A stretch of DNA of 64,000 nt, from NCBI RefSeq assembly GCF_043290135.1, contig NC_134701.1:32267501-32331500 (forward strand). Direction: 5' to 3'. The stretch is from Rhipicephalus microplus (Eukaryota; Arthropoda; Arachnida; Ixodida; Ixodidae). The translations under genes and the position numbers were made by a program. The notes beneath the pieces were generated by a model. That model did not search any database. It was given only the letters and a program-made list of their open reading frames with translations, and was not told the DNA's origin. Positions 57,524 to 64,000 of the stretch are shown in pieces (position 1 is the first letter of the stretch; every line of letters begins with the position of its first letter).

Positions 57524-58459
57524 TTACCAGTAGTAGAAGCGTTGAATCCATTGCAGCGTGCGCGTATAGCCGAGGTGTCCGGTGAATGGCTCATCATGAC
57601 ACGCACATAAAATTTCACCACGAAGCGTACTTGGCGCAACAAGCAGAGACATAGCTTGTGTAGGGTGAAAGTTATTTTTATAAAGCACTTCATCGCGGAA
57701 ACAAAAGGAGGATAGTGAGCGTGCAAAGCTTCGAGGAGGGTGTGAATTGCGTCCTTCCAGGTAGTCAATGAGAGAGATCAGCACCGAGTCATGACGCTGT
57801 TGCTCAGCCAAGGTGGTTCCTGATACGGCAGAAAGAAAAGTGTCGTGGTCTTCAAGGTCAGTGCCGGCATTTTCGACCAGCGCACATGAGAGACAGTCGG
57901 CGTCGGTGTGTTTCCGCGACGATTTGTGGACGATGGTGACATCAAAATCTTGTAGCCGAAGGCTCCATCGTGCTAGACGACCTGAGGGATCTTTGAGGTT
58001 TTCGAGCCAACACAGGAAATGGTGGTCGCTAACTACCCTGAATGGGCGGCCATACAAGTATGGCCGGAATTTTGTTATGACCAAGACAACTGAGAGACAT
58101 TCCTTTTTGGTTGCAGAATGATGTTTCGCCACTGGGGACAACGTTCTGCTCGCGTAAGCGATCACGTGCTCTACGTCTATATGCCATTGGACTAATATGG
58201 CTTCTAGTGCAACGTTGCTGGCGTCAGTGTGTGATTCCGTGTCGGCGGTTTCGTCAAAATAACCCAGTACAGGCGTAACCTTGAGGAGGTTTCGGAGGGT
58301 GTCGAACGCATGGAACTGATCAGGACCCCAAACAAACGGGACACCGTCTTTTATAAGCTTGTTGAGGGGTTCAGAAATCTTCAAAAAGTTTTTGACAAAG
58401 CGCCAATAATATGCACAGAGCCCCAGAAATCGTCGTAGGTCGCGCGTATTTGTGGGCAC
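57524..58459 (-). CDS. Gypsy element 2 RT thumb, RNase H and integrase start
   Basis: 311 open codons. It begins with RDLRRFLGLCAYYWRFVKNF, the RT end. RNase H is marked by HTDASNVALEAIL, TKKECLSVV and VVSDHHFLCWL, where the first Asp block is TDAS as in active enzymes. The tail has ADCLSCALVE, and the integrase N-terminus begins with CACHDEPFTGHLGYTRT (HHCC histidines). It ends at a stop near 57524, just before the Cys pair, which lies in the next piece (57508-57263). Confidence 0.8.
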   Translation of the reverse strand: MPTNTRDLRRFLGLCAYYWRFVKNFLKISEPLNKLIKDGVPFVWGPDQFHAFDTLRNLLKVTPVLGYFDETADTESHTDASNVALEAILVQWHIDVEHVIAYASRTLSPVAKHHSATKKECLSVVLVITKFRPYLYGRPFRVVSDHHFLCWLENLKDPSGRLARWSLRLQDFDVTIVHKSSRKHTDADCLSCALVENAGTDLEDHDTFLSAVSGTTLAEQQRHDSVLISLIDYLEGRNSHPPRSFARSLSSFCFRDEVLYKNNFHPTQAMSLLVAPSTLRGEILCACHDEPFTGHLGYTRTLQWIQRFYYW

Positions 58460-58612
58460 GGGAAAGGCGGCAATGGCACAGGTTTTCTCCGGATCTGGGC
58501 GGATGCCGGAATGGCTTACAACGTGACCAAGGAACTTCAGTTCTTCATATCCAAAATGTCATTTCTCGGGTTTGAGGGAAAGCCCCGCTCTTCTGATTGC
58601 CTGAAGAACTGC

Positions 58613-58801
58613 CTAAAGGCGTCGGACGGGTTGTTCAAACGTGTATGCAAAGACCACGACGTCATCAAGGTAAACAAGACAAGATTGCCATTTGAGCCCC
58701 GTGAGAACCGTATTCATCATTTTTTTGGACAGTAGCTGGCGCTGAACATCGGTATTCGTGGCAATATTCGTCGCTGAAGTTCGTGACCAGCAGATGAACA
58801 T
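58613..58801 (-). pseudogene. Gypsy element 2 reverse transcriptase, N-terminal half deleted
   Basis: Only the part from the motif B-C region is present: MMNTVLTGLKWQSCLVYLDD, then VVVFAYTFEQ, with the catalytic YLDD at about 58675-58660. The protease-to-YLDD distance is about 620 bases here. In element 1, after its two inserts are subtracted, it is about 1240 bases. Roughly 0.6 kb including [11 protein letters not shown] (motif A) is therefore missing. Confidence 0.75.
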
Positions 58802-58942
58802 GCTGTAGCTAGGCTGAATGATTTCTCGGGCAACACAGATCTGTCGTGAAATAAGGAGAGAAATCAGCCTCTGAAATTACCATGTCAGACACGTCCTGTC
58901 CCAATTCTACTTTAACAAAGAGGCTGATTCGAGGTTGGAGAG

Positions 58943-59452
58943 TCAGAGAATTGTCGGTAAAACACGGAGGGCTCTTTTCTGGAATTGTGTACTGTCAGTT
59001 GTAGCGCAAAAAGAATCGTGGAACGACACAAGTGAATCATGGAGGTCGATTACGGTGCCGTATTCATGAAGGAAGTACATTCCTAGAATGACTGGCCGAG
59101 AGCACACGCGCAATACGAGAAAAGAGCCCGCAAATGTCGACGTACGTACTTGAACGCGTGCCGTGCACATACCAGTAGGCATCACCAGATCGCCACCTGC
59201 CGTGCACAACTGGGGTCCTTGCCATTGTGTGGTAACCTTCCTCAGTTCAGATGCAAGTGTGGCGCTCATTACGGAAAAGTCGGCACCGGTGTCGATGAGG
59301 GCCTGGACAGCATGATTGTCGTCGAAGACGGCGATTTCGGCAGAAACGATCTTTCTGCTGCCGGAGAACACTGCAAAACCGGAATGGTCCTCTTCCAGTT
59401 GTTGCGTCGAAGGAGGGTCTTTTACAGTTCGCCGGGCCACGACTTCACCCAC
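58943..59452 (-). CDS. Gypsy element 2 protease region
   Basis: 169 open codons with ALIDTGADFSVM, the aspartic protease active site, near residue 54, and PVILGMYFLHEYGTVIDL, the block after the flap. The protease would process the polyprotein. The equivalent region of element 1 has a nonsense codon at WQG, which is intact here (TTQWQGPQLC). Confidence 0.8.
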   Translation of the reverse strand: MGEVVARRTVKDPPSTQQLEEDHSGFAVFSGSRKIVSAEIAVFDDNHAVQALIDTGADFSVMSATLASELRKVTTQWQGPQLCTAGGDLVMPTGMCTARVQVRTSTFAGSFLVLRVCSRPVILGMYFLHEYGTVIDLHDSLVSFHDSFCATTDSTQFQKRALRVLPTIL

Positions 59453-59877
59453 AGAAGTCGCCGTTTCTAGTTTCCCCTGCGGGGACTTGGTGACCGGCTC
59501 CTGAAAGGAGCGGAAGATGATGAGGGCAAACTGGGTGATGTAGACCGCCGAGACGATGGTGATCTCGACTGGTGGTGCTGAATAGTCGAATGAGTTCGCT
59601 GGCCCGTGAGATAGGCTTTGATTTCGCGGGGGCGCTCACCGTAGCGTGGAAATTGAGCATCAGGCTGGAAACCGCGGAGACCTAGTTGCCGGTATTGACA
59701 GTTCCGGTATACGTAACCCGCTTCACCGCAGTGATAGCTGAGCGGATGGTTATCCGAGGTGCACCACGTGCTTGCCTTGCTACCACTTTGTCTTGAGACA
59801 GACGGCAGATAGGTGGGTGTGCTCGGAAACCTTGAGCCAAGATGCGGGCTCGATGCAGTGTCGTGGAATGGCTGCAT
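59445..59877 (-). pseudogene. Gypsy element 2 nucleocapsid and linker
   Basis: SYHCGEAGYVYRNCQYR is a CCHC-type knuckle with the His replaced by Tyr (CGEAGYVYRNC), so zinc binding is doubtful. An Arg/Ser-rich tail (PSSRRSTSPSLPSSSS) follows. Separated from Gag and protease by frame breaks. Confidence 0.65.
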
Positions 59878-59887
59878 AGTCTCGAAT

Positions 59888-60904
59888 TTACCTTGGCCGC
59901 CTAGCAGGATCTGTAGCCGGTGGCGCAGGGGATCGCAATGCCGCTGCGTATGTCAGGATTGGGGCCTCGGGAATCGGTGGTGCGATTGGGGCCAGGGGTG
60001 TGACGGCTTGCCGGACTTCTTGTCTGATTACATCCGCGAGGGCTGACACAGGTGGATGGGATCCCACTGCCTGAAGCTGTCGCAATTTGTCCCGATTGAT
60101 ACTTTGAATGAGTTCTGCGAGGGCATGTTTCTCGCTGTCAGAGCCGATAAAGCATGCGGTGGCCGGTATCTGGTGTTCGTATTGTGACGGCCGCTGCTGC
60201 AGAGTACGTTCTATCGTGGTTGCCTCGCTGATAAACTGGGCGACTGTCGTCGGTGGATTGCGCGCGAGCCCAGAGAAAAGCTGTTCTTTTACTCCACGCA
60301 TCAAATGCCGCACCTTCTTTTCCACCGGCATGGCAGGGTCCGCACGCTTGAAGAGCCGAAGCATGTCCTCGACAAACATAAATACTCGTTCGTTCGGCCG
60401 TTGTTTTCTCCAGAACATGGCTTGTTCAGCCCTCTCCCTCCTCTCGGTGTTGTGATAGGCGTCACAAAGCTGTCGGCTATAATCTTGCCAGGTTGCGATG
60501 GAGCCCCCGTGGTTCTCGTACCACGTCTTCGCAGAATCCTCCAAGTAGAAGTAAACTCGGCGTAGCTTTCGAACATCGTCCCTTTCGTTGATACTGGCAA
60601 CCCGATCAAAGTGGTCGAGGCAGTCATCAACATCCTCGAATATTTCTCCATGGAACGGCTTTGGTGTCTGTGGCACATGGAAAACATGCGAGAGAAGAAA
60701 AACATGGGCATCGCTGGTTTCGACCGCTTCGCTTGTTATAGGAGTTGCCGTCTTCCTGGGTGTCGATGCCAAGGGACCAAATACAGGGGGTAACCCACGC
60801 AGGCGGTGGCTGCTTCTTGCTTTGGGAGATGTAGCTGTCTCCAAGATGACCGACACAGCCAAATTACATGTACTCAGCGTCTCCACAAGTAACGTCACGA
60901 GCAA
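59888..60904 (-). CDS. Gypsy element 2 Gag (capsid part)
   Basis: 338 open codons. The capsid region has FHGEIFEDVDDCLDHFDRV, then WRKQRPNERVFMFVEDMLR and EKKVRHLMRGVKEQLFSGL, as in retrotransposon Gag proteins. The C-terminal part is Pro/Ala-rich and leads to a zinc-knuckle piece in the next frame (59877-59467). The frame opens inside the LTR, and no good ATG is visible between 60892 and the capsid block, so the native start is uncertain. Confidence 0.75.
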   Translation of the reverse strand: MLVTLLVETLSTCNLAVSVILETATSPKARSSHRLRGLPPVFGPLASTPRKTATPITSEAVETSDAHVFLLSHVFHVPQTPKPFHGEIFEDVDDCLDHFDRVASINERDDVRKLRRVYFYLEDSAKTWYENHGGSIATWQDYSRQLCDAYHNTERRERAEQAMFWRKQRPNERVFMFVEDMLRLFKRADPAMPVEKKVRHLMRGVKEQLFSGLARNPPTTVAQFISEATTIERTLQQRPSQYEHQIPATACFIGSDSEKHALAELIQSINRDKLRQLQAVGSHPPVSALADVIRQEVRQAVTPLAPIAPPIPEAPILTYAAALRSPAPPATDPARRPR

Positions 60905-61013
60905 AACAAGACCTACAGCCAGGAGTTCAGCTGAACCAGAGCAATGAAAATGTTCTCTTCGTCACAGCCCAAAACCAGTATGAGCCACAGCGGTTCGTTT
61001 ATCAATGGTGGCA
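60892..61013 (-). repeat. 5' LTR of gypsy element 2
   Basis: On the plus strand it begins CGTCACGAGC (TG expected) and ends TGGTGGCA. It aligns with the two 3' LTR pieces: 52599-52630 (shared AGCAAAACAA and CCTACAGCCAGGA) and 56252-56350 (shared CACAGCCCAAAAC and GAGCCACAG). On the minus strand the first internal bases contain GTGGAGACGCTG, which resembles the complement of the 3' end of some alanine tRNAs; a primer-site role is only a guess. Confidence 0.8.
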
Positions 61014-61033
61014 ATATAATGCTAGAAGTAGTA

Positions 61034-61278
61034 GTGGTAGTACGTGTGGTTTTACGTGAAAAAAAAAAACACGATATGATAATGAGGGATGCCATAGCAG
61101 AGGTCTCCAGAAATTTTAACCTTGTGGTGTTCTTTAACGTGCACTGACATCGCACAGTATGCGGGCATCTAGCTTTTCGCCTTGATCTAGATGCGACCGC
61201 CGCAGTCGGAATAGAACTCGCGACATTCGGGTCATAAGCGGAGCACCCTTTAGCCACTGGTCCGCCAAGGTGGACGCG
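61034..61278 (-). mobile_element. Diverged Ruka-like SINE in the hAT-like element
   Basis: The segments TTCTTTAACGTGCACTGACA, TTTAGCCACTGGTCCGCCAA and GATGCGACCGCCGC correspond in order to body and head segments of the Ruka copies, with many changes and an internal A run (61062-61072). The B box is mutated (GAGTTCTATTCC). It may be an old Ruka copy or a related family. Confidence 0.55.
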
Positions 61279-62059
61279 AAACAAGGGCTGATTAATGTAT
61301 AGCTCATCGCTGCAATTGAAAATAAAAATAAAAATAATAGCAAGCTGACATTCTGTTTGCGCGTTTTAATGTTTTTTTCAGCTTTAATTCATGATACTTG
61401 TTTTGAAAGGGCAGCGTATGGATTCAGGAGAAAAAAAGCCATAAAGAGAAAGAACGCTGTCGTTCATTTCCCTTTGTCCTGGCACTTTTTTCAAAAAGGT
61501 ATGAAGCAGGTAGCTCAAACCAAAGTACTCCTCATTCATTCACGTTCAACGCGCTTAACAATTATTTACGTGCAACGCTTTTAATGAGGTACCATTTAAA
61601 GTGCAGAATATATTCAGGAGATGGGACATTTTTCGTCTCTTTCTTTAAATATAGCCAGCACTTAAACAAGATCTGATGACGAGAGTGTGGTGAGTGATGT
61701 CAGAGCACCAATATCAACTTATAGGAGCGACGTAAAAGCAATCCTCGCTGTACGTCACTCCCTCCATCTTGAGGCGCACGTGCGTTAGAAGGGCAAGTGG
61801 CATTCAGTGGAAGTTCTGGGTTTTTCAACGACATGTAGCATTCCAAATTTTAGCAGGCATGATCCCGAGTGCCCAGTGCATCTATTACTCTTGTCAGCTG
61901 CAAATGCCCAAACCTTGTGAGGGGCCCTCTAAGGTGGTCGTCGACAGCGGAGCAATTACGTGATTAAACCTGGCATCCCTATTTTCCGGGGTATCAGTGA
62001 TCTGGTTATTTGCTTCTGCGCTGCCCTTCCCAGCCACGACCAAACAAGAGACCCAGCAG

Positions 62060-62345
62060 AAGGGTGATTGGACGTTGACAAGACTCACAATGTTGGACAT
62101 TACAATGAAAATCCGTAATCTGCTAATCGCGTGGGAAGTGCATGTTTATGTTCAACGTTTGTACCTTTGTGCTACTTTAAACATTACCTTTTTTTTGCTT
62201 CTTGTCGTACCTAGTATTTCCTTATATTCCTTATATTTCCTTCCTTATATTCTTATATTCTGCTTTGTCACTGAAATTTGTTACCCACTCCTGCTTTCGC
62301 CCGAACAGGGCCTGCAGTATTTGTAAATAAATAAATAATAAAACA
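62060..62345 (+). mobile_element. Likely LINE 3' tail in the hAT-like element
   Basis: CGAACAGGGCCTGCAGTATT followed by TGTAAATAAATAAATAATAAA resembles the GC-rich palindrome plus (AAAT)n end seen at 12180-12275 and typical of several tick LINEs. No coding sequence is attached; the left border is a guess. Confidence 0.45.
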
Positions 62346-62504
62346 TATAAATCACCGACGTCTTTTTTCAATTATTTCAATTTTTGATTAACATCATTGT
62401 GCCTATATTTATAATTTTAAAGGCCTAAAAGTGTTTTACCTGCCTGTTTTTGGCGCCTAAAACACACTTTTTCAGTGCCGAAAGGTCGGGCCGCTAGTTA
62501 TGAT

Positions 62505-64000
62505 ACATGATACTTTTTTATTAGGCTGCATTGTTTGCAAAAATAACTTGTTCACGAACGTCTTTGCAATGAATACATGCACAAACTTTTGCATTCAGTG
62601 GCTTTTCAGCCACTGAAACATTGTAGCTTTGCATGTGTGTTGCACAGTCAAATAAATAACATTTGCGCCTATAATCAACAATATGATTGGGTGCGTTCAT
62701 CCTTAAAATTTACATTGAGAAGACTTTTAGGATTTCAATTACATTTTTCACACTTACCCGTTTCGTAACAGAGGTACATGTAATCACAGAGTCGTACCAA
62801 ATGCTTTTAAGAGAGCAAGCCGCAGTGAACATGCACATATAACATAATTCCATGCGAAAGGAAGCGAAGCCATAACAAAGCTTTAATAGGGTTTGGCATG
62901 TTTTTGTACAAGACAGCTTTTACAAATGCATGTTTTTGCATCATGTTAGCTATGTTTTAAAAGAACCAACTTGCCGAGCAACGCGATGCATATACAGTAC
63001 ATTTGCGATGCGAAGGCATCCTGCAGTGTATACTTTCAAACATGTATATATATATATATATTGCAACATATTACTATTCTAAAATGTAACTGCAAGTAAA
63101 AAAAATGTAGCAGTTTGCAAGTTTGCTTGTTTGCAAGAAAACGAAAGCTGCATTATCAAAGAGCGCCAGGCTTTCATGGAAGATGAACATCACAGTAAAA
63201 GCTGAAGGAATAGCCCTTCTAGAGCACACTATAAGTTTTATTGGGCAAACTACAGCTAGTACAGTAGCGACGGAAGCAGTATTATATAAATAATTATTTT
63301 GTAAAGTAGCAAAGTACCGACCAAGCCCTTATCTACTGCTCCGCAGTGTAGAATTGATGTACCTGCGAAACAACTGTAAGACATTATGTGCACTTTCGTG
63401 ATGCAGCGGCTGATCACTTTGTACTGAGCGGGAAGCTTCATATCACCTACTTGTTATGCAGTTCACACTATGTAACTCAAGGTTATTATTTTACTTTTCT
63501 ACCGCGCTTTTTCATCTGCTAGCTTTTTCAACATGACACATGCGTAGGGTCATCTTTTGAAGGAGCACTAAGAAACAATGTCACTCTGAGGTAGAATACT
63601 CGACAGCCATGCAGAAGGCCTGGCTTTAAATCCTGCTCAGTCCTGGATATTGATTTCTCACCGTGCACAAGAGCGGTGACAGACAGCGTCGATGGCGCTC
63701 AACTTCATCGCCGAAATTGGCAGTTCTTGTGATCTCATAACAGCTTTCGCAGTAAAACATCCAAACTAAACATGTCACTAAAATATTAGCTCTTTCAATC
63801 CCAACCTGTATTCGTGCATGACACTAATGAAGCCCAAGTGGCAAATATTATATCTGTAATAAAGGAAGAGCAACAGACCGATTGCGTCCCAAAGGGAGCA
63901 CAACATCCTTCATAGCATTATTCAGTGACCAGAACCTTGTGCTGGACCGCTGCGACACAACCACAACACCAAGTCTTGACGATTCAAGCGGTTCTATATA
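62505..64000. other. Terminal stretch without a recognisable gene
   Basis: AT-rich, with a (TA)n tract at 63044-63061. Near 63580-63650 a degraded tRNA-like SINE head may exist (TAGAATACTCGACAGCCATG followed by GGCTTTAAATCC in the B-box place). No protein domain is visible. Confidence 0.4.

Larger units (their letters stand above)
52599..61013 (-). mobile_element. Ty3/gypsy LTR retrotransposon 2, with a LINE inside its 3' LTR
   Basis: The 5' LTR is 60892-61013 (122 bp). The 3' LTR is split into 52599-52630 and about 56250-56350 by LINE-F. The outer flanks carry ATAT (52595-52598 and 61014-61017). A purine tract GGGAGAGGGGGTGA (56364-56351 on the minus strand) precedes the 3' LTR body. Gag, protease, partial RT, RNase H and integrase follow in Ty3/gypsy order and match element 1 closely. 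RT lacks its N-terminal half. Confidence 0.88.
50812..62496. mobile_element. hAT-like DNA transposon, filled with nested retroelements
   Basis: The left end reads TAGAGGCCGGATTATAGGC and the right end, reversed, TAGCGGCCCGACCTTTCGG. The exact 8-bp duplication GTTATGAT lies at 50804-50811 and 62497-62504. Eight-base duplications and TAG-type ends are characteristic of hAT elements. Both ends carry clusters of GCCTA or TGCCTA motifs (50832-51000 and 62398-62463), as expected of subterminal repeats. After removal of gypsy element 2 the element would be about 3.3 kb. No clear transposase is left. Confidence 0.75.

Overview
The window looks like nuclear DNA of a hard (ixodid) tick, most likely a metastriate species. 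This rests mainly on repeated copies of a tRNA-derived SINE that I recognise as the tick Ruka family, and on the mix and density of retroelements. I see no operons, bacterial-style genes, rRNA or CRISPR array, and I recognise no host gene with confidence. Nearly everything that can be named is a transposable element or a fragment of one, often nested inside another.

Layout. 1-2762: degraded I-clade LINE (+). 2763-7.2 kb: nearly full-length LINE (-) whose ORF1 carries an SGNH-type esterase domain. 8721-14567: Ty3/gypsy element 1 (-), with 189-bp LTRs and ATAT target duplications, carrying a nested Ruka SINE and a nested LINE 3' tail. 16105-16522: compound tetranucleotide microsatellite. 17.2-17.9 kb: two copies of a second tRNA-derived SINE. 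17.9-21.0 kb: RTE-type LINE (-), one reading frame broken by four stop codons. 22.25-28.0 kb: a Mutator-like transposase relic (+), split by Ty3/gypsy-like element 3 (22565-27521; 757-bp LTRs about 98.8% identical). Element 3 encodes Gag and protease plus remnants of integrase and then reverse transcriptase, in that order.

29.1-31.8 kb: THAP/P-element-type transposase relic (-), containing a 143-bp insertion that is mostly a perfect 57-bp-arm palindrome. 32.3-35.16 kb: second esterase-LINE copy (+). 35.16-36.4 kb: two LINE 3' fragments (-). 36.4-40.7 kb: no recognisable element. 40.77-40.95 kb: short tandem repeat. 41066-41330 and 41694-42623: two non-autonomous elements with terminal inverted repeats. 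42.63-50.35 kb: long I-clade LINE (-) interrupted by a LINE fragment, a Ruka SINE and two unclassified inserts.

50812-62496: a hAT-like DNA transposon (8-bp duplication GTTATGAT). It contains Ty3/gypsy element 2 (52599-61013, -, duplication ATAT), whose 3' LTR is itself split by a 3.6-kb I-clade LINE. This three-level nest is the clearest structural result. The last 1.5 kb holds no recognisable gene.

The elements do not form a pathway. They record successive insertions: old LINEs and DNA transposons were hit later by SINEs, LINE tails and LTR elements. The youngest datable event by LTR identity is element 3. Non-LTR elements would supply the reverse transcription for the SINEs; that is general knowledge of these families, not something shown here.
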